Assembly: GCA_965656875.1 (NCBI GenBank)
Contig: CBFHMJ010000002.1
Span: 124,001-188,000, forward strand
Length of the DNA: 64,000 nucleotides
Direction: 5' to 3'
From: CBFHMJ01 sp965656875
Lineage (GTDB): Bacteria; Pseudomonadota; Gammaproteobacteria; Enterobacterales; Alteromonadaceae
Part shown: positions 55,944 through 64,000 of the stretch, piece by piece
How positions within the stretch are numbered: the first letter of the stretch is position 1
Layout of the letters: every line of letters starts with the position of its first letter
Notes under the pieces: model-generated
The model's input: the letters and a program-made list of their open reading frames with translations, nothing else
Database searches by the model: none
Told to the model about the DNA's origin: nothing
Program-made: the position numbers and the translations under genes

Positions 55944-56018
55944 ACTATAAAATGTACTATTATAAGCCGACCTCAAGACACTTCTTCCAGGCAATAATCG
56001 ATATCGTGGAGGTTTCCA

Positions 56019-56429
56019 TTGCAACAACTGGCTAAAAACTTACTCGACAAAATTGGTATCGCCGTTACTTCATTGTGCGCGGTTCATTGTATTTTGTTGC
56101 CAGTATTGATCCCCGTTCTGCCGTTAGTTGGATTGGGTTTTGTTGCAGGAGAAGCTTTCGAGCACACTATTCTGGCATTGACCATGATTCTGGGTGTCGT
56201 AGCGCTTTATTCAGGCTATCAACGTTACCATCGAACGTTATATCCTTTTATTTCTCTGTTTACTGGTGGAATTGTTTATCTGAATCGATATACATTCGGA
56301 GATGATTTAGAGCCAATAATGACGGTTATCGGCGCTATGTTTATCGTTGGTGCTCATATTGCTAATATGCGTTTGTGCAACATGAATTCTAATTGTGACA
56401 ACTGCGGAGAAAGCCACGGTCACGCTTAA
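56019..56429 (+). CDS. MerC-domain membrane protein
   Basis: A 136-residue protein with four predicted membrane helices. The first helix holds SLCAVHCILLP, the cysteine pair of MerC. The C-terminal end has CNMNSNCDNCGESHGHA, a Cys/His-rich metal-binding-like tail. It may take up mercury or handle zinc; no mer operon is present, so a general metal role is more likely. The start is TTG 56019 with GGAGG six bases upstream. Confidence 0.82.
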   Translation: MQQLAKNLLDKIGIAVTSLCAVHCILLPVLIPVLPLVGLGFVAGEAFEHTILALTMILGVVALYSGYQRYHRTLYPFISLFTGGIVYLNRYTFGDDLEPIMTVIGAMFIVGAHIANMRLCNMNSNCDNCGESHGHA

Positions 56430-56557
56430 ACCAGCAATTTAGCTCAGTGTAGGTGGTTCGACAGTTAACTGCCTACTTTGTTATCCCCTCTGTTTCATCA
56501 TTTTTTATTTCGTCTTCCCGTCCTTTCTGTTCATTTCATGCTGCTGTTTGTCAACAC

Positions 56558-57103
56558 CTAAAACAATTCTATGTCATCTGAAGCTTCAGATTCACGGACT
56601 GTTGCATTATAAATTGCCAGCGCTTCTTCAATGGTAGAGCCTTCCATAATTGCTTTATACATCAAATGTTCAGCATCGAGTGAATAAGAATTTTTAATAC
56701 CATCTCTAAGTTGTCCCCAACCGTTAGGGTCATTCAGATGAGCATCGTCTCTGACTAATTCACTTAATCGATTTAAGCTGGTTGCAACATGCTCCATTCG
56801 TTGACTCAGACGGTCATAGAACTGGAAAGCAACAATCGCAGCATTGATCTTTTCCGACATATTGGCTGTGATTTCAAGGATGGATTCAGCGGTATTTTCT
56901 GCATTGTTCTTGTCTGTTGATAGCTTGTTTACCTGGTAGCAGAAGTTTGCCAGTTGTTGAAAGGAGTCTGTAAGTGTATCAACAGAGTTGTTTCCATCTT
57001 TTAAGCTGGCGTGGATTTGAGTGACAGACAGGCAAAGTAATTTGGCTGTTTCTGATCTGAAGCACCACTCTATCGTTGCTTTGTGCTTATCCTGTTCAAT
57101 CAT
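56558..57103 (-). CDS. Probable CheZ-like CheY phosphatase
   Basis: A 181-residue helical protein. Long helices carry FQFYDRLSQRMEHV, where Asp97 and Gln101 have the D-x3-Q spacing of the CheZ active site. The protein ends in SEASDDIELF, similar to the CheY-binding peptides at the CheZ C terminus and FliM N terminus. It should speed dephosphorylation of a CheY-like protein. It stands alone, 15 kb from the chemosensory operon, which itself has no cheZ, cheC or cheX. The call rests on motif and architecture only. Confidence 0.55.
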   Translation of the reverse strand: MIEQDKHKATIEWCFRSETAKLLCLSVTQIHASLKDGNNSVDTLTDSFQQLANFCYQVNKLSTDKNNAENTAESILEITANMSEKINAAIVAFQFYDRLSQRMEHVATSLNRLSELVRDDAHLNDPNGWGQLRDGIKNSYSLDAEHLMYKAIMEGSTIEEALAIYNATVRESEASDDIELF

Positions 57104-57381
57104 TATCTAGTTTCCTGAATCACGGTATCAGCGATAAACCATTCGCTGGTTGTTATTAGATAGGCAGGGAGCTGTTAATAACTTGGGAGAGAGCTTTATG
57201 TACAGCGTTATTGGATGTCTCAACAACAGTTGACGCCAACGATATAAAGCAACAGTCCCTGATAACTCTGCGACCCATTAAACATAGTGCATAAAGAGTA
57301 GTTAGTCGAAATCAGGGAAGAAATACTTTATCAGAACGTGTCGGCCTTCATTGATATTGCGTTTAAGCGGCTGATTAAAGG

Positions 57382-58080
57382 TTAAGAAAGGCTGGCTATG
57401 ACCTGTAAAGCTTGTAAAGGATCATTCGCGAAAATGCCGTCAGCGCCCATGTATTTCAGATGTTTTATTTCTTCAGGTTGATCAACAGTGTAGACAAACA
57501 CTTTCAGTCCGCGTCGATGTGCATCATCAATGAAAGGTTGATCCACAAATGCTCGATCAACATGTAAAGAATGGGAATTAAGCTGGGTCGCAAATGCCGC
57601 ATAATCAAGAGGAATTGAGGCTGTTAATGCACCTGTGTTGATGTCCGGGTGGATAGCGTTGAATTGCTTTAACAAATGATGATGGAATGAGGAAATGAGC
57701 AAGGTTTTGTTCGCTATGTGTTGCGAGAGCAACCCTGATGTTATGAGTGCAAGCAAAGGACTGAGGGTGTTATGTCCTTTCAATTCTACATTCAGTAATG
57801 TATCCGGTGGAACTAATGGAATGACATCAGTAAGTAATGGGATTGATTCGCCTTGTCCGGCATCCAGTTTGGCTAACTCGGTTAACGAGTACTCTTCGAT
57901 GCAACCGGTGCCATTTGTCGTCCTGTTTACCAGCTGATCATGTATAACGACCAATTGATTCTCAACAGTGAAGACATCCAGCTCAATGCCATCAGCACCT
58001 TTTTGAATGGCAGAGTTAAAAGCGGCTAACGTGTTTTCTGGAAAATTAGAAGAATCTCCCCGGTGAGCAAATACCAGCAT
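57382..58080 (-). CDS. ugpQ: Glycerophosphodiester phosphodiesterase
   Basis: A 232-residue cytosolic GDPD. The catalytic and metal residues are in FAHRGDSSNFPENTLAAF (His, Arg, Glu), in GIELDVF and in VIHDQLVNRT. It splits deacylated phospholipids to glycerol 3-phosphate and an alcohol. No signal peptide is present, which fits UgpQ rather than the periplasmic GlpQ. The EamA gene lies just upstream on the same strand and may be co-transcribed. Confidence 0.9.
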   Translation of the reverse strand: MLVFAHRGDSSNFPENTLAAFNSAIQKGADGIELDVFTVENQLVVIHDQLVNRTTNGTGCIEEYSLTELAKLDAGQGESIPLLTDVIPLVPPDTLLNVELKGHNTLSPLLALITSGLLSQHIANKTLLISSFHHHLLKQFNAIHPDINTGALTASIPLDYAAFATQLNSHSLHVDRAFVDQPFIDDAHRRGLKVFVYTVDQPEEIKHLKYMGADGIFANDPLQALQVIASLS

Positions 58081-58110
58081 GTTAAACCTCTTCTGATGAT
58101 GTTATAGCAC

Positions 58111-59004
58111 TTATGCTTTAGCAGTATCCTCAGGCTTTGTTTCAGTTGTTTGATCAAAGGCTGCTATTGTCTCGAAAATTGCCGTAGATACGATGAGTAG
58201 TCCGCCAACCATGGTTTGCCAGTTTGGTGACTCTTTCAGGATTAAAACTGCCAAAAGTGTTGCATAGAGAGGTTGTAAGCATGCAATTAAAGATACCGTC
58301 TTAGCACTAATGGCTCGGAGCGCTCCAGCAAATAATGCATGGGGTGCTGCGGTAAAAATCACACCAGCAATCAAAACTAATACAATGTTTTCATTGCCTA
58401 GTTCATGCGGTGGAACATCGATGAAACAGAATAAGGCTAAAGAGGCAATTAATGTTTGATAGAACATTGCCTGAGTACCTGAATATTGTACAAAGTGGCG
58501 CTTGTGGAGAATATTTCGAAGAGTGAACAGGAATGCTGAAAATAACGCCGATAAAATGCCAAGTGTTGCGTCATTCTCCAGATTGACTTCCGGGATCAGG
58601 AAAAATATCCCTATGACAACAACGAACCCACTGACTATATCGTGAAACTTAAGTTTGGTTTTATTAATTAATGGTTCAAGAAAGATGGTCATTATCGGGT
58701 AGGTAAAGAAAGCAATAATACCGACAGCAACAGTGGCTAATTGCATACTGAGAAAATAGGTCACCCAGTGTATACCCATCAGAACACCGAGCAGGACAAC
58801 TATCCAATAGTCTTTGGAAGACGCCAGTCTGATTTTATTCCGACAGGCTAATAAGACAAAAAATAAGGTTGCAGATGCAAGAATAGAGCGGTAAACCGTG
58901 ATGTCCAAAGCGCTTAATGGAATCAGCCGGGCAAATAACGCTGTACCACCAAACAGGATAATAGACACATGAAGTAGAACCAGGCTTTGCGTATTACTAT
59001 TCAT
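58111..59004 (-). CDS. EamA/DMT-family transporter
   Basis: A 297-residue membrane protein with ten predicted helices in two EamA repeats (each beginning near a LHVSIILFGGTALFARL- or LFSAFLFTLRNI-like helix). Family members export amino acids or metabolites. The substrate is unknown. It is followed by ugpQ after 30 bases. Confidence 0.87.
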   Translation of the reverse strand: MNSNTQSLVLLHVSIILFGGTALFARLIPLSALDITVYRSILASATLFFVLLACRNKIRLASSKDYWIVVLLGVLMGIHWVTYFLSMQLATVAVGIIAFFTYPIMTIFLEPLINKTKLKFHDIVSGFVVVIGIFFLIPEVNLENDATLGILSALFSAFLFTLRNILHKRHFVQYSGTQAMFYQTLIASLALFCFIDVPPHELGNENIVLVLIAGVIFTAAPHALFAGALRAISAKTVSLIACLQPLYATLLAVLILKESPNWQTMVGGLLIVSTAIFETIAAFDQTTETKPEDTAKA

Positions 59005-59081
59005 AAACGAGAACTTCTATAGACAACAGCATTCAGGTAGTCGGTGACAAAGCTGGACAACTACGTGTGATTAAATAAAAA

Positions 59082-59121
59082 GCTGAAATCAAATGAGTAT
59101 TATCAGACATTTGATTTCAGC
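59082..59121 (-). terminator. psd terminator
   Basis: A perfect 14-bp inverted repeat (59082-59095 and 59108-59121) with a 12-base loop, followed on the minus strand by TTTTTATTT. It lies about 90 bases past the psd stop. Confidence 0.85.
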
Positions 59122-59209
59122 GGTTCGAATTAATTTATGAGACGGCTTGTTGAGGGTCAACTAAATAAGCCGAAGTGTTAAGATGAAAAGTTTGTAATTT
59201 ATACGAAAG

Positions 59210-60067
59210 CTACTTCGTTAGTCCGAACTGTTCGCCCATGCGTGTCACCTGACCGGGGTTAATCGAGTCAGCTAATTCAATCGCATTGTTGGCAAATAAC
59301 AGAATGACGGTTGAACCCAGTTTAAAGCGGCCCATTTCATCACCTTGTTTAAGTTCAATCTGATTAGAGCTGTCAGAACCGTAATCCCAGTGAAAGACAG
59401 ATTTTCCGGCCGGCGGGGTGACGGTTCCAGCCCAGACAGTTTCAATGCTGGCAACTATTGTTGCACCAACCAGCACCATGGCCATTGGACCCGCGTCAGT
59501 TTCAAACATGGCAACCACGCGTTCATTTCTTGTAAATAAGCCCGGCACATTTTGAGCCGTTAGTGGGTTCACACTAAACAAGTCGCCTGGAATATAAGTC
59601 ATACTGGTTAACTTGCCATCCAGAGGCATATGGATGCGATGGTAGTCCTTTGGTGCAAGATAGATCGTGGCAAAGGTTCCACCCATAAACAGTTCGGCAT
59701 CTTTTTGGCTGGCCAGTAGCGCGGCAGCAGAATAATCATGGCCTTTTGCCTGAATAAGTTGGCCGTCTACAATTTCACCTGCCTGGCTGACACAACCATC
59801 TACAGGATGTAAAACAATATTTTCACCTTCAGCTAATGGACGTTGTCCGTCGGCTAATTCACGAGTAAAAAAATCATTAAATGTTTTGTAATGCGATGGA
59901 GAAGGGTGTTTCGCTTCTGCCATATTAATGTTGAATGCTTTAATGAAAATTTTGATGAAAGCAGTCGTGATGAAACCTGCTTCGGCAGCAGCCAGTTTAC
60001 CTACCAGTCTGGAAACCAGGTGTTTTGGCAATACGTACTGCAACGCGATCTTTAGTTTGTCGATCAA
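59210..60067 (-). CDS. psd: Phosphatidylserine decarboxylase
   Basis: A 285-residue inner-membrane-associated proenzyme. The self-cleavage site LGST is in GRFKLGSTVILLF near the C terminus; cleavage makes the pyruvoyl group. Other blocks are FNDFFTRELA, VHPVDGCVS-like LHPVDGCVSQ, and DYHRIHMP. It makes phosphatidylethanolamine. The start chosen is TTG 60067 with AGGA upstream, giving the family's usual length; the frame is open 20 codons more. rsgA lies upstream on the same strand, a common pairing. Confidence 0.95.
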   Translation of the reverse strand: MIDKLKIALQYVLPKHLVSRLVGKLAAAEAGFITTAFIKIFIKAFNINMAEAKHPSPSHYKTFNDFFTRELADGQRPLAEGENIVLHPVDGCVSQAGEIVDGQLIQAKGHDYSAAALLASQKDAELFMGGTFATIYLAPKDYHRIHMPLDGKLTSMTYIPGDLFSVNPLTAQNVPGLFTRNERVVAMFETDAGPMAMVLVGATIVASIETVWAGTVTPPAGKSVFHWDYGSDSSNQIELKQGDEMGRFKLGSTVILLFANNAIELADSINPGQVTRMGEQFGLTK

Positions 60068-60103
60068 AATAACGTCCTGAATAGCAAAAGGGATCTTATA
60101 AAA

Positions 60104-60134
60104 TGAACAAGTGTTCAGTTTGTTCACTTGTTCA
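60104..60134. repeat. Nested palindrome between rsgA and psd
   Basis: TGAACAAGTG (60104-60113) pairs with CACTTGTTCA (60125-60134). Within the left arm, TGAACA-AG-TGTTCA (60104-60117) is itself a perfect six-base palindrome. It may be a weak rsgA terminator (TTTT follows on the minus strand) or a protein-binding site. Confidence 0.55.
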
Positions 60135-60163
60135 AAAGTCGAGTGATTTTATAGGAATATGAG

Positions 60164-61252
60164 TTAAATGTCAGTCTTGTTGCGTATTGCTTTTGTACGC
60201 CCACGACCGGGACGATTTTCTTCCATTGATTCCAATATTTTATGATAGCTGTCAAAACGTCCCTGGTGAATGATGCCTTGTTCAAGCGCTTCCCGAACTG
60301 CACATCCCGGGTCATTTAAATGTTTACAGTCTCTGAATTTGCAGGCTGAAGCGAGTTCTCTGAATTCTTTAAATCCCCAGGTAACACGCTGTGGTTCAAG
60401 GTGCCACAGTGAGAATTCTCTAACGCCTGGAGAATCAATTAACTTTCCTCCCTCAGGCAGGTGATAAAGACGAGCAACCGTTGTTGTATGCTGTCCCAGC
60501 CCACTAACGTCAGAAACATCTTTAACAGGAATAGCCAGTTCTGGCATGATTTGATTAGTTAGTGAAGACTTGCCAACACCAGATTGACCGACAAATATAC
60601 TTACTTTGTCATTCAGTATGGCGTTTAGTTCATTCATGCCTTCTCCTGATACTGTGCTGACACAGTGGAGAGGATAACCGAGACTTTCATATTGTTCTTT
60701 TAGCTGATGAACCAGTTTAAGTTGTTCTTCGTTGGCGAGGTCTATTTTGTTGATGACTAAAATCGGTGGAATACCTACATCTTCTGCTGCAACCAGATAT
60801 CGATCAATAATGTTAGGTGTTAATGTCGGTAGAATCGCTGAGACGATAATAATTTGATCGATGTTCGCGGCAATAGGTTTGATGCCATCGTAGTAGTCAG
60901 GGCGAGTCAGCACAGTAGAGCGTTCTTCTACGGCTTCAATAACGCCAATAATTTCACTGTCAGTATGTTTTGTACGTCGCCACAGTACTTTGTCGCCACA
61001 AACCAAAGACGTTACAGTGCGACGGATATCACAACGACTGACGTCACCATGAATATCTTCGACATCTGCATGCTGACCAAATCGGCTTATAATAATGCCG
61101 GTTTCAGATGGTAAGAGATTTTCTTCAGTGTGTTGAGTATTGGAAGATGGATTGACAGATGACTCCTGATGGCAGGCATTCTCAAAGCGTTTACGCATAT
61201 TGGCTTTTATACGCCTTGACTGGCCTTTGCTTAACTTCTTTTTCTTTGTCAC
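60164..61252 (-). CDS. rsgA: Ribosome biogenesis GTPase RsgA
   Basis: A 362-residue circularly permuted GTPase. An N-terminal OB domain is followed by G4 (VINKIDL), G1 (GQSGVGKSSL), G3 (DSPGVREFSLW) and a C-terminal zinc finger (CKFRDCKHLNDPGC). It checks late assembly of the 30S subunit. The first ~25 residues are very basic. It is divergent from orn and followed by psd. Confidence 0.96.
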   Translation of the reverse strand: MTKKKKLSKGQSRRIKANMRKRFENACHQESSVNPSSNTQHTEENLLPSETGIIISRFGQHADVEDIHGDVSRCDIRRTVTSLVCGDKVLWRRTKHTDSEIIGVIEAVEERSTVLTRPDYYDGIKPIAANIDQIIIVSAILPTLTPNIIDRYLVAAEDVGIPPILVINKIDLANEEQLKLVHQLKEQYESLGYPLHCVSTVSGEGMNELNAILNDKVSIFVGQSGVGKSSLTNQIMPELAIPVKDVSDVSGLGQHTTTVARLYHLPEGGKLIDSPGVREFSLWHLEPQRVTWGFKEFRELASACKFRDCKHLNDPGCAVREALEQGIIHQGRFDSYHKILESMEENRPGRGRTKAIRNKTDI

Positions 61253-61499
61253 GTCAATCCTGTTAACTATATAATCGTCGGTTGGTAAGATTATGTGTGA
61301 GTATTCTCACGAAATACCCGATAAAGCTTGTGTATCTGTTGAATTTAATTAGCTGATTTAAGGACGATATTAAGATTAATCGCATTTTTTTAGCGGAATT
61401 ATTTTAATTCGTCTTTGTACAACTATGATTAAAGTTCAGGGGATATATGATATACCCATTGAGTTGGGAGCTAAAGTGGTTCAATGAAAAGGCTGTTTT

Positions 61500-62045
61500 A
61501 TGTCACTGAGTGATTCAAATTTAGTGTGGTTGGATCTGGAAATGACCGGATTAGATCCGCGAAAAGATTTTATTCTTGAAATCGCAACCATTGTAACTGA
61601 TTGCCAGTTAAACATTGTGGCTGAAGGACCAAACCTGGTCATTCATCAGCCTGATCATGTGTTGGATGCGATGGACGAATGGTGTACCAACCAACATGGC
61701 AAAAGCGGTCTGACACAAAAAGTTAAAGATAGTACGCTTACTGAAGCTGATGCCATAAAACAAACAATGGCATTTTTAGAACAATATGTTGCTGCGGGTG
61801 AATCGCCTCTGTGCGGAAACAGTATTGGTCAGGACAGACGCTTTTTGTTTATGCATATGCCGGAATTGGAAAACTTTTTCCATTATCGCAGTATTGACGT
61901 TAGTACCATCAAAGAGCTTGCCCGACGGTGGAAACCTGAGTTGCCTAAAAAAGTGAAGAAGCAGGGTACACATCTGGCGTTAGATGATATTCGTGAGTCT
62001 ATTATGGAATTGCAATTGTATAAGGACGAGTTCTTCAACGTGTAG
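61500..62045 (+). CDS. orn: Oligoribonuclease
   Basis: A 181-residue DEDDh 3'-5' exonuclease. Motif I is LDLEMTGLD, motif II is in GNSIGQDRRFL and motif III with the His is THLALDDIRESI. It degrades two- to five-base RNA and pGpG. It is divergent from rsgA, as in many gammaproteobacteria, and ends at a clear terminator. Confidence 0.97.
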   Translation: MSLSDSNLVWLDLEMTGLDPRKDFILEIATIVTDCQLNIVAEGPNLVIHQPDHVLDAMDEWCTNQHGKSGLTQKVKDSTLTEADAIKQTMAFLEQYVAAGESPLCGNSIGQDRRFLFMHMPELENFFHYRSIDVSTIKELARRWKPELPKKVKKQGTHLALDDIRESIMELQLYKDEFFNV

Positions 62046-62071
62046 CAATGCCAGAAAATGTTGAATACGAG

Positions 62072-62107
62072 AACCGGTGTTGGGTTGTACCAACATCGGT
62101 TTTTTTA
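62072..62107 (+). terminator. orn terminator
   Basis: A 12-bp stem (62072-62083 with 62090-62101, one G-T pair), six-base loop, followed by a run of T. Confidence 0.9.
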
Positions 62108-62175
62108 TGTCTATTGCTTGATTCCTTGTAATTTGTCGCGTTAGCATACCGATAAACTACTCATCGGACCAGATA

Positions 62176-62670
62176 ATGAAAAGCATTAATAAACTTGGAA
62201 AAATAGTATCCAGATTCAATATTTTACCGCGAAAGCTACGAGCCACGATTATTTCAAAAATATTTGGTGGAGCCGTAAAGTTTGCAGGAACTGCTGGTAT
62301 TCGTTTTGATAAGCTGACATTTAAAGAAGCTGAATTATCCATTGAAAACCGTAAGAAGGTTCAGAATCACATAAAAAGTGTTCATGCGGCTGCGACGGCG
62401 CTGCTGGGTGAAACTGCCAGTGGATTCCTGGTTGGCTTACATGTGCCGGATGATCGATTACCTTTATTGAAATCAATGCATATTGATTACGTTAAACGTT
62501 CAACGGGTAAGCTGACAGCAACCTGTGAATTGACGGATGAAGAAATTAATATGATCCGAAATACCGAAAAAGGCGAGATTACGATTACTGTTAAAGTAAT
62601 AGATGAGAATAATATTGAGCCAGTGATCGCTAAATATGACTGGGCATGGATCCCAAAACCTAAAAAGTAA
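62176..62670 (+). CDS. DUF4442 hotdog-fold protein
   Basis: A 164-residue protein of the DUF4442 family, related to hotdog thioesterases. ENRKKVQNHIKSVHAAATALLGE is the block that corresponds to the conserved N...H...E of the fold's active helix. The natural substrate is unknown; a thioesterase activity is inferred from the fold. It is a single gene between orn and the Memo-like gene. Confidence 0.85.
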   Translation: MKSINKLGKIVSRFNILPRKLRATIISKIFGGAVKFAGTAGIRFDKLTFKEAELSIENRKKVQNHIKSVHAAATALLGETASGFLVGLHVPDDRLPLLKSMHIDYVKRSTGKLTATCELTDEEINMIRNTEKGEITITVKVIDENNIEPVIAKYDWAWIPKPKK

Positions 62671-62837
62671 TTAATTCAAAACGTTTGATAGAATTATTCA
62701 TCGTTTTATCTGTCGGTTACTGATATTTCTCTGTTGTACGCATCATACATTTGTCGTTTATTGATGCGTACAAAATACTTATTTGGAAATTACTTCTATA
62801 CTTAGCTCATTATAAACAGATGGATTAATACTTGCGT

Positions 62838-63638
62838 ATGAAGTCCAAACCCGCCTCTGTTGCTGGTTTGTTTTATCCTGAAAATCCTGATGAGTTAATG
62901 GACACAATGGCCCGCTGGCTGTTAGCCGAAAAGTCGGTTGAAGAATATCCAAGAGCGATAATTGTGCCTCATTCTGCTTATCAGTTTTCAGGAGAAATTG
63001 CCGCCAGAGCATATAGCAGTTTGAGACACCGGAGTGACACGTTCAGACGCGTGATTCTGATTGGTTCTGCTGATAAGTACAATATTAACGGCTGCGCTAT
63101 TCCATCGCATGATGCATTTTCAACACCTATTGGTGATGTATCCATTGATAGAAGCCTGATTCAGCTTGCTCGTTCACATCCGTGGATTGAAGAAAATGAT
63201 TTAGTCCATTTGATGGAGCACAGCCTGGAAGTTCAATTACCGTTTCTCCAGCTATGCCTTCCTCATTTTTCAATCCTCCCAATCCTTGTCGGTAATATTC
63301 GTTCATCTGATTTATTGTCTGTATTTGAATATTTGCCATTGGGAGATGATGTTTTATATGTGCTCAGTACGGAATTAAGCTGTAGCGTCGTTGATCGAGG
63401 AACCTGTGATGTTGATGAAGCTGCGATACAGTCATTGATATTTAACCAGGAAAATCAGCATCATCGCTCTACATGCGGTACAAATATCATGCGAGTGTTT
63501 TTACAGTTTTGTCAGCAGAATTGTTGGAAAACAGAACTCGCCAGATTTGGAATGTCTCATGATTGCGAGTCACGAGAAATACCTGAAAACTTTACGACCT
63601 ACGCGAGTTTTATTGCTCACAGAGAATTACCCTTCTAA
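62838..63638 (+). CDS. Divergent Memo-like (AmmeMemoRadiSam B) protein
   Basis: A 266-residue protein of the Memo family, related to extradiol dioxygenases. SVAGLFYP at the start, IVPHSAYQFSGEIAARAY, EHSLEVQLPFLQ and a late STCGTNIMRVFL give the family order. The first metal His (PHSAY) and the late Cys (TCG) are present, but the second His block (GPSHH in relatives) reads GSADKY, and the SDLSHY block reads STELSCS. The A protein and radical SAM partner are not nearby. The start is ATG 62838 or TTG 62832. Confidence 0.8.
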   Translation: MKSKPASVAGLFYPENPDELMDTMARWLLAEKSVEEYPRAIIVPHSAYQFSGEIAARAYSSLRHRSDTFRRVILIGSADKYNINGCAIPSHDAFSTPIGDVSIDRSLIQLARSHPWIEENDLVHLMEHSLEVQLPFLQLCLPHFSILPILVGNIRSSDLLSVFEYLPLGDDVLYVLSTELSCSVVDRGTCDVDEAAIQSLIFNQENQHHRSTCGTNIMRVFLQFCQQNCWKTELARFGMSHDCESREIPENFTTYASFIAHRELPF

Positions 63639-63802
63639 TATACCCCGCAATTGCTCGCTCATTTATTACTACAGATTCTGATCATTTCTTATACCTTTAT
63701 TGGGGTATTACTCAGAAATTTTGAATTATAAGATTCAAAATTTTAATTAAAAAATCATCGGTTGCCTGGTAAGCTACAGTTCCTTGTACCCTGGTGAAGA
63801 TA

Positions 63803-64000
63803 TGAGTATGACTGAAAAATCTAATAGCCTGATAGAGAGCCCGTGCGTTAGAAATTGCTGCCTTAACTTCGATGATATTTGTCTGGGGTGTTTTCGTCAT
63901 ATCGATGAAATTACGGGGTGGAGTCAGTTCTCGAATGATATTCGTGTAGAAGTGTTGGAAGTTGCCGATTCGCGTAAGCAGGACTATAACAAGTCCATGA
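63803..64000 (+). CDS. DUF1289-family Fe-S-like protein (cut by window edge)
   Basis: The frame is open from ATG 63803 to the last base, so the 3' end is missing. It encodes ESPCVRNCCLNFDDICLGCFR, then EITGWSQFS, the Cys pattern and Trp of DUF1289, a small family thought to bind a metal or cluster. Members are usually 60-80 residues, so only a few residues should be missing. An ATG two codons later is an alternative start. Confidence 0.8.

Overview
The window looks like chromosomal DNA of a marine-type gammaproteobacterium (Oceanospirillales/Alteromonadales-like; genus not resolvable by eye). The evidence is the mix of housekeeping genes: gammaproteobacterial LexA with a CTGT-N8-ACAG SOS box, PlsB, the EpmA/EpmB/EF-P set, RsgA-Psd, Orn, FxsA, DsbD, a sigma32-type groESL promoter, and a cox operon whose subunit II carries a cytochrome c domain. 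No tRNA, rRNA, insertion sequence, phage integrase or CRISPR array was seen.

Region 1 (1-17.6 kb) is the accessory part: a compact biosynthetic gene cluster with free-standing NRPS parts. Three genes run left (type III PLP decarboxylase, acyl-CoA dehydrogenase-like flavoenzyme, carrier+condensation protein). From the same 405-bp AT-rich divergent region a tightly overlapping series runs right: acyl carrier protein, BtrH_N-like protein, TubC-docking+condensation protein, ATP-grasp-like ligase, DRE-TIM (homocitrate/isopropylmalate synthase-like) enzyme fused to a cupin, SAM methyltransferase, AsnB-type amidotransferase, TauD-type Fe(II)/2-oxoglutarate oxygenase, a protein resembling a lysozyme fold, and a stand-alone adenylation enzyme. 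An HlyD-type membrane fusion protein follows. I infer a modified small amino-acid or peptide product assembled on carrier proteins. I do not recognise the whole set as a known pathway, and it may extend past the left edge.

Region 2 (17.7-31.6 kb) is core metabolism: pabA/trpG, plsB, lexA, then a full aa3-type cytochrome c oxidase and assembly locus (coxB, coxA, ctaG, coxC, DUF2909 on the other strand, SURF1, a Sco-like CxxxC protein, ctaA, ctaB, sco).

Region 3 (31.9-41.4 kb) is a complete chemosensory operon: STAS, CheY, CheA, CheW, a 1162-residue chemoreceptor with five PAS units repeating at exactly 393 bp and a CheR-tether-like tail, CheR, CheD, CheB. A probable CheZ-like phosphatase for such a system sits apart at 56.6-57.1 kb.

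Region 4 (41.4-64 kb) is mostly housekeeping: polysaccharide deacetylase, MATE transporter, S9 peptidase, DsbD, FxsA, GroES/GroEL, DUF3016, three small proteins, EpmB/EF-P/EpmA, a MerC-like protein behind a possible Zur site, the CheZ-like protein, GDPD, an EamA transporter, Psd, RsgA, Orn, DUF4442, a divergent Memo-like protein, and a DUF1289 gene cut by the right edge. Several starts appear to be TTG or GTG; the choices are given per gene.
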